64,000 bases of DNA from Betaproteobacteria bacterium (GTDB lineage Bacteria; Pseudomonadota; Gammaproteobacteria; Burkholderiales; Casimicrobiaceae), in NCBI GenBank assembly GCA_016716425.1, contig JADJWJ010000022.1:155762-219761 (forward strand), read 5' to 3'. The position numbers were made by a program, and so were the translations under genes. Shown here piece by piece: positions 42,922 through 53,309 of this stretch (positions are counted from its first letter, which is position 1; each line of letters opens with the position of its first letter). The notes below the pieces were generated by a model. It saw only the letters and a program-made list of their open reading frames with translations. It was not told where the DNA came from and searched no databases.

Positions 42922-43938
42922 ATGACGACCACGGTCGCGGTCCTGGGTGCCGGCGCCTGGGGGACGGCCGTCGCGTGCCACCTGTCCGCGCGCGCCGCGC
43001 ACCCGTCGCACGTGACGCTGTGGACCCGCGATGCGGCGCAGGCGGCCGCGTTGACGGCCGTCCGCGAGAACGCGCGCTACCTGCCGGGGGTCGCGCTGCC
43101 GGAGCCGCTCGTCGTCACGGCGGATCTCGCGGCCGCCGCGCGCGCCCCCCTGCTGGTCGCCGCGGTGCCGGTGGACGCGTTGCCCGATCTTGCGCGGCGG
43201 CTGGCTGCCCAGGGCGCGCTCGCGCCGCTCGTCTGGCTGGCGAAGGGGTTCGTGGCCTCGCCGGCGTTTCCCGCCGGCGTCGGGCTCGCGCACCAGCTGA
43301 TCGCGCCCGACTGGCCCGCGCCCGTCGGCATCGCGTCGGGGCCGACGTTCGCCGAGGAGGTCGCGCGCGGCCTGCCCGCGGCGCTGACCGTCGCGTCCAC
43401 CGACGAGGAACTCGCCACTGCCGTGGCCGCGCTGCTGCGCGGCGACACGCTGCGCGCCTACGAGACCGACGACATCGCCGGCGTCGAGGTGGGCGGCGCC
43501 GTCAAGAACGTGCTCGCCATCGCCGCCGGCGCAAGCGACGGCCTGGGCTTCGGCCACAACGCGCGCGCGGCGCTCGTCACGCGCGGGCTCGCCGAGACCG
43601 GCCGGCTCTCGCTCGCCATGGGCGGCCGCCGCGAGACGCTGATGGGTCTGGCCGGATTGGGCGACCTCGTGCTGACGTGCACGGGGGACCTGTCGCGCAA
43701 CCGCCGCGTGGGACTGGCACTCGCGCAGGGCCGGCCGCTGCCCGCGATCCTCGCCGAGCTTGGCCACGTCGCCGAGGGCGTGCGCGCGGCGCGCGCCGCC
43801 CGCGCGCTCGCCGCGCACCACGGGATCGAGATGCCGATCTGCGAGGCGGTCGACCGCGTGCTGCACGAGGGGCTCTCGCCGCGCGACGCGGTGCTGGAAC
43901 TCCTGCGGCGCGAGCCGAAATCGGGGTCAGAGATGTAA
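42922..43938 (+). CDS. gpsA: Glycerol-3-phosphate dehydrogenase [NAD(P)+]
   Basis: A 338-residue enzyme that reduces dihydroxyacetone phosphate to sn-glycerol-3-phosphate for phospholipid synthesis. The Rossmann motif is VAVLGAGAWGTAVACHL, with WLAKGF, SGPTFAEEVARGLP, the catalytic VGGAVKNVLAIAAG and the GLGDLVLTCTGDLSRNRRVG segment. The last residues (KSGSEM) and the stop are encoded by a GGGGTCAGAG repeat remnant, so the native C-terminus has been replaced. Confidence 0.94.
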   Translation: MTTTVAVLGAGAWGTAVACHLSARAAHPSHVTLWTRDAAQAAALTAVRENARYLPGVALPEPLVVTADLAAAARAPLLVAAVPVDALPDLARRLAAQGALAPLVWLAKGFVASPAFPAGVGLAHQLIAPDWPAPVGIASGPTFAEEVARGLPAALTVASTDEELATAVAALLRGDTLRAYETDDIAGVEVGGAVKNVLAIAAGASDGLGFGHNARAALVTRGLAETGRLSLAMGGRRETLMGLAGLGDLVLTCTGDLSRNRRVGLALAQGRPLPAILAELGHVAEGVRAARAARALAAHHGIEMPICEAVDRVLHEGLSPRDAVLELLRREPKSGSEM

Positions 43939-43995
43939 TGCGGTCGGGCCGAGTGCCGAAGCCGGCATCGTGGCCGTACTACAGCTCTGACTCCA
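43928..43995. repeat. Degenerate GGGTCAGA-type inverted repeat between gpsA and trmL
   Basis: GGGGTCAGAG on one side and CTCTGACTCC on the other enclose about 45 bases. They resemble the intact 19-bp-arm element at 37678-37725. Both convergent genes end inside it. Confidence 0.6.
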
Positions 43996-44468
43996 AGTTC
44001 CCGGAGCCGGCGAACCCCTGCTGCCGCCAAGCCTCGTACACGGTCACGGCGACCGCGTTCGACAGGTTGAGGCTGCGTACGCCCGCGCGCATCGGGATGG
44101 CGAGCCGCCGGTCGGCTGCGAACTGCGCGACGATCGCCCGGCAGGCCCGCCGTCTCGCAGCCGAACACGAACACGTCGCCCGGCGCGAACCGCACGTCGT
44201 AGATCGCGCGCGCGCCACGCGTCGTCAGCGCGAACCAGCGGCGCTCGGGCGCTCCGGCGAGCGCCGCGCGGCACGCGGCAAAGTCGCGGTGGACGGTCAC
44301 GCGCGCGTATTCGTGGTAGTCGAGGCCGGCGCGCTTCAAGTCGCGGTCGTCCATCCGGAACCCCAGCGGCTCGACCAGGTGCAGATCGGTCGCCGTGTTG
44401 GCGGTCAGCCGGATCACGTTGCCGGTATTCGGCGGAATCTCCGGCGCCACGAGCACGACGGCGAACAC
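43979..44468 (-). CDS. trmL: tRNA (cytidine(34)-2'-O)-methyltransferase TrmL, frameshifted
   Basis: A SPOUT methyltransferase modifying the tRNA wobble base. The 5' part reads FAVVLVAPEIPPNTGNVIRL to VFGCETAGLP; the 3' part (RRLAIPMRAGVRSLNLSNAV, VYEAWRQQGFAG) is one frame away. One extra C in CCC at 44137-44139 (plus strand) explains the shift. The GTG at 44468 restores the standard N-terminus. The last residues (GNLESEL) come from a repeat remnant. The catalytic knot motifs are complete once joined. Confidence 0.85.
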
Positions 44469-45202
44469 CTGGCGGCCCGGGGTCAGCGATGGCGGCAGTG
44501 TACGCGCGACGACCCACGCCTCGACGCGCCCGGCGCCCGCGGCGAGCGCCGCGTGCGCCGCGGCCGCCATCGTGGCGCCGGTCGTCATCACGTCGTCGAC
44601 GATGGCGATCCGCCGGCCGGCCACCGCGGGCAGCGCGACGAACGCGCCGCGCGGATTGGCGAGCCGCTCGCGCCGGCGCGAGCCGGCCTGCGCCGGCGCA
44701 TCGCGCACGCGCACGAGCGCCGCTGCGGCCGGCAGCCCGAGCCGGCGCGCGACGCGCCCGGCGATCTCGTTCGCCTGGTTGAATCCGCGCGCCCGCTGCC
44801 GGCGCGACGACAGCGGCATCGGCACGACGACCTCCGCGTCGCCGACCGCGGCGGCGGATGCGAGGGCGCCCGCGAGGAAATCCGCGTGCGCGAGCGCGCC
44901 GCCGTACTTCAGCGCCTGCACCAGGCGATCGGCCGGGAACGCGTAGGCGAACGCGGCGCGGGTCGCCGCGTACGGAGGCGGCCGGGCGAGGCACGGCCCG
45001 CAAACCGCGCCGTGCGGCGCCGGCAGCGCGCAGCGCGGGCACGCGGGTCCCGGCCGCGGCAGCGCGGCGTCGCACGCCGCGCACACGAGCGCGGCGCCGG
45101 CCGCCGCCGCGCACAGCGCACAGCGCTGCGGCAGCGCGCGAGCGCGCGCGCCGCGCGCAGCGCCGGCGAGTTGTAAAGGAATCGCGCGGCCGGATTTGAC
45201 AT
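44469..45202 (-). CDS. comF: ComF family protein, ends uncertain
   Basis: The coding frame shows a four-cysteine zinc region (LPQRCALCAAA, CAACDAALPRPGPACPRCAL, CGPC) and a phosphoribosyltransferase-like domain with PMPLSSRRQRARGFNQANEI and the PRPP loop IAIVDDVMTTGAT. ComF proteins aid DNA uptake or competence; the exact activity is unclear. No in-frame stop separates it from trmL. A TGA one frame away at 44483-44485 would be the natural end, and ATG 45202 (MSNPAARFLYNSPALRAARA) one frame away is a likely start, so two indels are suspected. Confidence 0.78.
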
Positions 45203-45304
45203 CTTCGGGTAGGCTGTCGGGACTTCGTCGAGCCCGCACCGCCCCATGCTCACGCCGCTCCACCCCATCTCGCCATCGTCCGGACGGACGATGTCCGGCG
45301 CCTC

Positions 45305-46300
45305 GTGACCACCGTGCTGCGGGGCTCGCGCGGGGCGGATGCCGCCGCGGCCGCGCCGCGCTGGCCGGTGGCGGCGGTCGCGGCGCTGTTCGAGCTGCCG
45401 TTCTCCGACCTCCTGTTCCGCGCGCAGCAGGTCCACCGCGCCCATCACGCGCCCAATACCGTCCAGCTGTCGACGCTGCTGTCGATCAAGACCGGCGGCT
45501 GCGCGGAGGACTGCGGTTACTGCCCGCAGGCGGCGCGCCACCACACGTCGGTGGACAGCGAGGCGATGCTCGACGTGGACGCGGTGGTCGCCGCCGCGCG
45601 CGCGGCGAAGGCGGCGGGCGCGTCGCGCTTCTGCATGGGCGCCGCGTGGCGCGGCCCGAAGCAGCGCGACCTGGAGCCGGTGCTGGCGATGGTGCGGAAG
45701 GTCAAGGCGCTGGGCCTCGAGACCTGCGCGACGCTGGGGATGCTGAAGGACGGGCAGGCCGAGCGCCTGCGCGACGCCGGCCTCGACTACTACAACCACA
45801 ACCTCGACACGGCGCCGGAGTTCTACGGCGAGATCGTCACGACGCGCGCCTACCGCGACCGGCTCGACACGCTCGACCGCGTGCGCGACGCCGGCCTTTC
45901 CGTCTGCTGCGGCGGCATCGTCGGCATGGGCGAGTCGCGGCAGCAGCGCGCCGGACTGGTCGCGCAGCTCGCCAACCTCGACCCGTACCCGGAGTCCGTG
46001 CCGATCAACCACCTGGTGCAGGTCGAGGGCACGCCGCTGCACGCGGCGCTGCACGGCGAGGCCGCGCTCGACCCGCTGGAGTTCGTGCGCACGATCGCCG
46101 TGGCGCGCATCACGATGCCGAAGGCGCTGGTGCGCCTGTCGGCCGGCCGCCGCGAATTGGGCGAGCCGGTGCAGGCGCTGTGCTTTCTCGCCGGCGCGAA
46201 CTCGATCTTCTACGGCGACCGGCTGCTGACGACCGGCAATCCCGACGTCGACGCCGACCGCGCGCTGTTCGCCAAGCTGGGGCTGTCGCCGCTGCCGTGA
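45305..46300 (+). CDS. bioB: Biotin synthase
   Basis: A 331-residue radical-SAM enzyme converting dethiobiotin to biotin. The [4Fe-4S] motif is GGCAEDCGYCPQAARHH and the second cluster is served by FCMGAAWRGPK and later CC pairs. YNHNLDTAPEFYGEIVTTR and VEGTPLHA are classical BioB stretches. The GTG at 45305 starts a slightly long N-terminus. It leads a bioB-F-H-C-D operon. A poly-G tract begins 67 bases after the stop. Confidence 0.95.
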   Translation: MTTVLRGSRGADAAAAAPRWPVAAVAALFELPFSDLLFRAQQVHRAHHAPNTVQLSTLLSIKTGGCAEDCGYCPQAARHHTSVDSEAMLDVDAVVAAARAAKAAGASRFCMGAAWRGPKQRDLEPVLAMVRKVKALGLETCATLGMLKDGQAERLRDAGLDYYNHNLDTAPEFYGEIVTTRAYRDRLDTLDRVRDAGLSVCCGGIVGMGESRQQRAGLVAQLANLDPYPESVPINHLVQVEGTPLHAALHGEAALDPLEFVRTIAVARITMPKALVRLSAGRRELGEPVQALCFLAGANSIFYGDRLLTTGNPDVDADRALFAKLGLSPLP

Positions 46301-46365
46301 GCCCGGCGCCAGGGCGCCCGGAGCGCGGAGCGCGAAGGTCGCGCGCCAAGGGCCGCCCGAGGGGG

Positions 46366-47582
<1,217 letters not shown>

Positions 47583-47583
<1 letters not shown>

Positions 47584-48385
47584 TGGACGCCAGGCCGAGC
47601 GCGACGCGCCGGCGCGCCTGCACGTCGAGTCGGCCGGCGGCGGGCCGCCGCTCGTGCTGCTGCACGGCTGGGCGCTGCACGGCGGCCTGTTCGCGCCGCT
47701 CGTGCCCGCGCTCGCCCGCCGGCACCGCGTGCACGTGGTCGACCTGCCGGGACACGGGCACTCGCCGGCGGTCGCTCCCTTTACGCTCGACGCGATCGTC
47801 GCGCGGCTCGACGAACGGTTCGCGCGCGAGGCGCCGCTGACGGTGCTGGGCTGGTCGCTGGGCGGCACGGTCGCACTGCGCTGGGCGCGGCAGTCGCCGG
47901 CGCGCGTCGCACGGCTCGTGCTCGTCGGCGCGACGCCGCGCTTCGTCGCCGCCGCCGACTGGGCGCACGCGATGGCGCCCGTCACGCTCGCGCGCTTCGC
48001 CGACGAACTCGCGGTCGCCTATCGCCTCACGCTGCAGCGGTTCCTCACGCTGCAGGTGCAGGGCAGCGACGCGGGGCGCGCGACGCTCGCCGCGCTGCGC
48101 AGCGCGTTGTTCGCGCGCGGGCAGCCGGCGCCGGCCGCGCTCGCGGCCGCGCTCGACCTGCTCGTGGCGACCGACCTGCGCACCGAGGTCGCGGCGATCG
48201 CCGCGCCGGCGCTGGTCGTCACCGGTAGCCGCGACACGCTCACGCCACCCGGTGCCGGCGCGTGGCTCGCGCAGGCGCTGCCGGTCGCGCGCCACGTCGA
48301 AATCGAAGGCGCCGCGCACGTGCCGTTCCTGTCGCACCGGCGGCGGTTCGACGCCGCGTTGGACGGATTCCTCGATGCCCGCTGA
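47583..48385 (+). CDS. bioH: Pimeloyl-ACP methyl ester esterase, N-terminal frame broken
   Basis: An alpha/beta hydrolase of about 265 residues. The motifs are PPLVLLHGWALHGG (oxyanion), LGWSLGGTVAL (nucleophile Ser), GSRDTLTPP (Asp) and GAAHVPFLSH (His). BioH releases pimeloyl-ACP from its methyl ester. ATG 47583 overlaps the bioF stop but lies one frame from LHVESAGGG, and no start exists in the body frame, so an indel between 47586 and about 47630 is suspected. bioC begins inside its last codons. Confidence 0.88.
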
Positions 48386-49351
48386 GCCGAAGTTCCCGGC
48401 GCCCGATCCCCGCGAGGTCGACCCGCGCGCGGTGCGGCGCGCGTTCGCGCGCGCGGCGGCGACGTACGACGCGGCCGCCGCGCTGCAGCGCGAGGTGGGC
48501 GCCCGGATGGCGGCGCGGCTCGACGTCGTAAAGCTCGCCCCTGCGGCGATCCTCGACGCCGGCTGCGGGACCGGCGAGGCGGTCGGCGAGCTTGCGGCCC
48601 GCTATTCCGGCGCGCGCGTTGTCGCGCTCGACGTCGCGCTGCCGATGGTCGCGGCGGCGCGCGCCCGCGCGGCGCGCGGGCAGTCGCTGCTCTCGCGCCT
48701 GCTGCCGGGCGCGGGCGCGCGCCGCGCGCCGTGGTTCGTCTGTGCCGACGTCACCGCGCTGCCGCTGCCGGGGGTCGCGTTCGACCTCGCGTGGAGCAAC
48801 CTCGCGCTGCAGTGGGTGAACGACCTGCCGCGCGCGTTCGCCGAGTTCCGGCGCGTGCTCAAGGTAGGCGGCCTCCTGACATTCACGACGTTCGGGCCGG
48901 ACACGCTGCGCGAGGTCCGGCGCGCGTTCGCGCGCGTGGACGGCCACACGCACACGAACCGCTTCGTGGACATGCACGACCTGGGCGACATGCTGGTCGC
49001 GGCGGGCTTCGCCGACCCGGTCATGGACATGGAGCAGCTGACGCTCACGTACGCCGACGCGGGCGCGCTGCTGCGCGAGCTCAAAGCGCTGGGCGCGACC
49101 AACGCGACGCGCGGGCGCCCGCACGGGCTCATGGGCCGCGGGCGCTGGCAGAGGGTGCTCGGGGCGCTCGACGCGGGCAGGCGCGACGGCCGCATCCCGG
49201 CGACCTTCGAGGTCGTGTACGGCCACGCGTGGAAAGGCGAGCCGAAGCGCACGGCGGAAGGGCACGGAATCGTCCGCGTCGAGCGGCCGGGGCGGCGGCT
49301 CCAAGGGGCGCGCCTCTGCCCTGTCTCTTTGTGCAAGGACCGCCGGCATGA
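48375..49351 (+). CDS. bioC: Malonyl-ACP O-methyltransferase, 3' end uncertain
   Basis: A SAM methyltransferase that starts pimeloyl synthesis by methylating malonyl-ACP. Motif I is ILDAGCGTGEAVGELAARYS; later landmarks are LPGVAFDLAWSNLALQWVND and LTFTTFGPDTLREVRRAF. The frame has no stop where the protein should end and would run into bioD. A TGA at 49349-49351 in a neighbouring frame overlaps the bioD ATG, so an indel in the G-rich stretch near 49290-49310 is likely. ATG 48375 overlaps bioH by 11 bases. Confidence 0.88.
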
Positions 49352-50019
49352 CGCGCGGCATCTTCGTCACCGGCACCGACACCGGCGTGGGCAAGACGCA
49401 CGTCGCCGTCGCGCTGCTGCGTGCGCTGGCCGCCGCCGGCGTGCGCGCGGTCGGCATGAAGCCGGTCGCGGCGGGCATCGGCGCGGGGGAAACGGTCGCC
49501 GCCGACGTCGCGGCGCTCGCCGCCGCCGACCGCTGCGCGGTGCCGCTCCGCGACCGCAATCCGTATGCGTTCGCGCCGGCCATCGCGCCGCACGTGGCGG
49601 CGCGCGACGCGGGCGTGGTGATCGACGTCGAAGCGATCGCCGCCGCCTATGCGCGGCTCGCCGCGGCGGCCGACGTCGTCGTGGTCGAGGGCGCCGGCGG
49701 CGTGCGGGTTCCGGTGGGACCCGATCGCGACATGCTCGACCTCGCGCGCGCGCTGCGCCTGCCGGTGCTGCTGGTCGTCGGCGTCCGGCTGGGCTGCCTC
49801 AATCACGCGCTGCTGTCGGCGGACGCGATTCAGCGGCGGGGGCTGCCGCTGGCGGGCTGGGTGGCGAACCGCGTCGACCCGGGCATGGCGCGCGCCGGCG
49901 ACAGCGTCGCGGAGCTGGCGGTGCGGCTGGCGGCACCGCTGGTCGCCGACCTGCACTGGGGTGCCGGTGCCGCGCTTCCCGGCGGCGCGCTCGCGGCGCT
50001 CGGCCTGGCGACCGGCTGA
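49348..50019 (+). CDS. bioD: Dethiobiotin synthetase
   Basis: A 223-residue ATP-dependent carboxylase making dethiobiotin from DAPA. The P-loop is IFVTGTDTGVGKTHVAVALL; VGMKPVAAG and VVVEGAGGVRVPVGPD are the other family motifs. It ends the biotin operon. bioA, needed for the DAPA step, is not present here and must be elsewhere. The start overlaps the probable bioC stop. Confidence 0.95.
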   Translation: MTRGIFVTGTDTGVGKTHVAVALLRALAAAGVRAVGMKPVAAGIGAGETVAADVAALAAADRCAVPLRDRNPYAFAPAIAPHVAARDAGVVIDVEAIAAAYARLAAAADVVVVEGAGGVRVPVGPDRDMLDLARALRLPVLLVVGVRLGCLNHALLSADAIQRRGLPLAGWVANRVDPGMARAGDSVAELAVRLAAPLVADLHWGAGAALPGGALAALGLATG

Positions 50020-50056
50020 CCAGGCCGCACGCGTGCGCGCCACGGGGGAAGCGTGC

Positions 50057-50062
50057 TAGTAT
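50057..50062 (+). promoter_or_regulatory. Candidate extended -10 promoter of the cytochrome oxidase operon
   Basis: TGCTAGTAT (TGn plus TAGTAT) lies in the 240-base gap before coxB, about 200 bases upstream of its ATG. The rest of the gap shows no other clear element and no gene. The long leader would be unusual, so a second start closer to the gene is possible. Confidence 0.35.
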
Positions 50063-50259
50063 CCGCCGCTTCGTGGCGTCGGCTCCGGCGCCGGTGCGCG
50101 CACCCGTAGGTGCAGGTCTGGTAGTACCCCATGGCGAGCGAGGCGAACCCGCGGCCCTCCGGCCGGCCGGGCGCGCAGCGCAACCGCGCGGGACGGCAAG
50201 CGCCGGGGCCTTGCCGCGGGCACGACAGGATCGGATCGGTGAGAAGGATCGGGGAAAGC

Positions 50260-51390
50260 ATGGTTCGCAAGCACAGGGGTAACGGGGCCGGGCGCCGCAT
50301 GCTCGCGCTCGCCGTGGCGGGGTTGCCGCCCTCGCTCGCGCAGGCGGCGTGGGAGTGGAACTTCCAGCAGCCGGTCACGCCGATCGCGCAGCAGCAGTTC
50401 GAGCTGCACGCGTTCATCTTCTGGATCTGCGTGGTCATCTTCGTCGGCGTGTTCGGCGTGATGTTCTACTCGATCTTCAAGCATCGGAAGTCGGTCGGGC
50501 ACGAGGCGCACCAGTTCCACGAGAACACGACCGTCGAGATCGTCTGGACCGTCATCCCGTTCCTCATCCTGCTGTTCATGGCGTGGCCCGCGACGAAGAC
50601 GATCCTCGCGATGAAGGACACGACGGCGCCCGACCTCACGGTCAAGGTGACCGGGTACCAGTGGAAGTGGGGCTACGACTATCTGCAGGAGGGATTCGGC
50701 TTCTACTCGAACCTCGCCACGCCGCTCGCGCAGATCGAGAACCGCGAGCCGAAGGGTCCCAACTACCTGCTCGAGGTCGACCGGCCGCTGGTCGTGCCCG
50801 TCGACACCAAGGTGCGCGTGGTGATCACCGCCAGCGACGTGCTGCACGCGTGGTGGGTGCCGGCGTTCGGCGTCAAGCAGGACGCGATCCCGGGCTTCGT
50901 CCGCGACTCGTGGTTCCGCGCCGAGAAGGTCGGCGTCTACCGCGGGCAGTGCGCGGAGCTCTGCGGCAAGGAGCACGGCTTCATGCCGATCGTCGTCGAG
51001 GTGGTCTCGAAGGAAGACTACGCGAAGTGGGTCGCCGCGCAGAAACAGCAGGCGACCGCCGCGGCCGACGACCCGAACAAGGCGTGGACGCAGGCCGAGC
51101 TGATGGCCAAGGGCGCCGCCGTTTACGCGGCCAACTGTGTCGCCTGCCACCAGGCCAACGGCAAGGGCGTGCCCGGCGCGTTCCCGGCGCTCGACGGCTC
51201 GAAGCTCGTCGGCGGGCCGGTCGACCCGCAGCTCGCGCTGGTGCTGAACGGCAAGACCGGCACGGCGATGCCGGCGTGGAAGCAGCTGTCCGACGCCGAC
51301 ATCGCGGCCGTGGTCACGTACACGCGCAACAGCTGGGGCAACAAGGCCGGCGACGTGCTGCCGGCGGCGGTGAAGGTCGCGCGGCAGTGA
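50260..51390 (+). CDS. coxB: Cytochrome c oxidase subunit II with C-terminal cytochrome c domain
   Basis: A 376-residue membrane protein. A signal sequence (ALAVAGLPPSLAQA) precedes two transmembrane helices. The CuA ligands Cys231, Cys235, His239 and Met242 lie in GQCAELCGKEHGFM; WVPAFGVKQDAIPG is conserved. After the usual subunit II end, a class I cytochrome c domain carries CVACH (Cys293-Cys296-His297) and an axial Met in TAMPAW. It passes electrons to subunit I. GGGGAAAG precedes ATG 50260. Confidence 0.94.
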   Translation: MVRKHRGNGAGRRMLALAVAGLPPSLAQAAWEWNFQQPVTPIAQQQFELHAFIFWICVVIFVGVFGVMFYSIFKHRKSVGHEAHQFHENTTVEIVWTVIPFLILLFMAWPATKTILAMKDTTAPDLTVKVTGYQWKWGYDYLQEGFGFYSNLATPLAQIENREPKGPNYLLEVDRPLVVPVDTKVRVVITASDVLHAWWVPAFGVKQDAIPGFVRDSWFRAEKVGVYRGQCAELCGKEHGFMPIVVEVVSKEDYAKWVAAQKQQATAAADDPNKAWTQAELMAKGAAVYAANCVACHQANGKGVPGAFPALDGSKLVGGPVDPQLALVLNGKTGTAMPAWKQLSDADIAAVVTYTRNSWGNKAGDVLPAAVKVARQ

Positions 51391-51475
51391 CGCCCCGGGA
51401 GCTTGCCCCCGGGCGTCGTCCCGAGGCGCGCAGCGCCCGAGGATCTGCATCGAGAGTCATGGACAGGAGCAACCG

Positions 51476-53069
51476 ATGAGCAGCATCCCGCACGACCACG
51501 TCGCAGGACACGATCACGGCCACGATCACCACCCGACGGGGATCATGCGGTGGGTCACGACGACCAACCACAAGGACATCGGCACGATGTACCTGTGGTT
51601 CTCGTTCACGATGTTCCTGGTGGGCGGTGTGATGGCGCTCACCATCCGCGCCGAGCTGTTCCAGCCGGGGCTGCAGGTCGTGCATCCGGAATTCTTCAAC
51701 CAGATGACGACGCTGCACGGACTCGTCATGGTGTTCGGCGCGATCATGCCGGCGGCCGTCGGCTTCGCGAACTGGATGATCCCGCTGCTGATCGGCGCGC
51801 CCGACATGGCGTTCGCGCGGATGAACAACTGGAGCTTCTGGCTGCTGCCGCCGGCGGCGATCCTGCTGGTCGGCTCGCTGTTCGTGCCGGGCGGCGCCGC
51901 GTCGGCCGGCTGGACGCTGTACCCGCCGCTGACCGTGCAGGCCGGCATGGGCATGGACCTGACGATCTTCGCCGTCCACATCATGGGCGCGTCGTCGATC
52001 ATGGGGTCGATCAACATCATCACGACGATCCTCAACCTGCGCGCGCCCGGCATGACGCTGATGAAGATGCCGCTGTTCTGCTGGACGTGGCTCATCACCG
52101 CCTACCTGCTGATCGCCGTGATGCCGGTGCTGGCCGGCGCCGTCACGATGCTGCTGACCGACCGCCACTTCGGCACGTCGTTCTTCAACGCGGCCGGCGG
52201 CGGCGACCCCGTGCTGTTCCAGCACGTGTTCTGGTTCTTCGGCCACCCCGAGGTCTACATCATCATCCTGCCGGCGTTCGGGATCATCTCCGAGATCCTG
52301 CCGGTGTTCTCGCGCAAGCCGCTGTTCGGCTACGCGTCGATGGTGTACGCGGTCGCGGGCATCGCGATCCTGTCGTTCATCGTCTGGGCGCACCACATGT
52401 TCACCGTCGGCCTGCCGACGGCCGGGCCTGCTGTTCTACATGTACGCGACGATGCTGATCGCCGTGCCCACGGGCGTGAAGGTGTTCAACTGGCTGGCGA
52501 CGATGTGGAAGGGGTCGCTGACGTTCGAGGCGCCGATGCTGTTCGCGCTGGGCTTCCTGTTCCTGTTCACGATGGGCGGCTTCACCGGCCTCGTCTGCGC
52601 GATCACGCCGGTCGACATCCAGATCCACGACACGTACTACGTCGTCGCGCACTTCCACTACGTGATGGTCGCCGGCAGCCTGTTCGCGTTCTTCGGCGGC
52701 GCCTACTACTGGCTGCCGAAGTGGACCGGCACCATGTACGACGAGAAGATCGGCAAGCTGCACTTCTGGCTGTCGCTCGTCTTCTTCAACGTCGCGTTCT
52801 TCCCGCAGCACTTCCTCGGACTCGCCGGCATGCCGCGCCGCATCCCGGACTACGCGCAGCAGTTCGCCGACTGGAACATGATCTCGTCGATCGGCGCGTT
52901 CGGCTTCGGCCTGTCGCAGCTCGTGTTCCTGTACGCGGTGATCAAGTGCATCCGCGGCGACGGCGCGAAGGCGGCGGCCAAGCCGTGGGACGGCGCGACC
53001 ACGCTCGAGTGGACGGTGCCGTCGCCGGCGCCCTACCACACGTTCGAGACGCCGCCCGTCGTCAAGTGA
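51476..53069 (+). CDS. ctaD: Cytochrome c oxidase subunit I, single frameshift
   Basis: The catalytic haem-copper subunit. The first part runs through TTNHKDIGTMYLWFSFTMFL, the CuB His-Tyr motif WFFGHPEVYIIILP and WAHHMFTVGLPTAG. The sequence then continues in the next frame as LLFYMYATMLIAVPTGVKVF to the end, including HDTYYVVAHFHYVM. One extra G in GGG at 52424-52426 explains the break; without it the protein is about 530 residues, normal length. AGGAGC precedes ATG 51476. All metal ligands remain. Confidence 0.92.
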
Positions 53070-53086
53070 CGGCGGACTGCCGGGGA

Positions 53087-53305
53087 ATGCGATTGAACGC
53101 CCCCGCCGACGCGAAGGCCGACGCGGCGCGCGCGCGCGCGTCGGCCGTGCGCACGGCGCTCGTCCTGGCGTCGATCGCCGCGGTGTTCTTCTTCGGCATC
53201 ATCGCGTCGCACTGGATCGGCGGCGACACGGTCCGCATCGGCGTAGTCGGCGGGGCCGTGCTGCTGTTCCTGCTGTTCGGCATCGGCCGCCACCTGCGGA
53301 AATGA
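53087..53305 (+). CDS. Small membrane protein, cytochrome oxidase small assembly type
   Basis: A 72-residue protein with an acidic/Ala-rich start and two hydrophobic helices (ALVLASIAAVFFFGIIAS and IGVVGGAVLLFLLFGIG). A small membrane ORF between ctaD and ctaG is common in betaproteobacterial oxidase operons. GGGGA lies just before ATG 53087. The precise role is unknown. Confidence 0.72.
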   Translation: MRLNAPADAKADAARARASAVRTALVLASIAAVFFFGIIASHWIGGDTVRIGVVGGAVLLFLLFGIGRHLRK

Positions 53306-53309
53306 GCCG

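Noticed and set aside
45196..45201. TTGACA as the -35 of a bioB promoter
   Set aside because: No acceptable -10 lies 15-19 bases downstream, and the bases also form part of the probable comF start on the other strand.
50041..50259. A small gene in the gap before coxB
   Set aside because: An open frame from 50131 is in phase with coxB but has no homology before MVRKHRG, and the ATG at 50260 has a good ribosome site. I see only a possible promoter in the gap.
52400..52440. Programmed ribosomal frameshift in ctaD
   Set aside because: I see no slippery heptamer or stimulatory hairpin, and neighbouring genes show the same kind of homopolymer errors.
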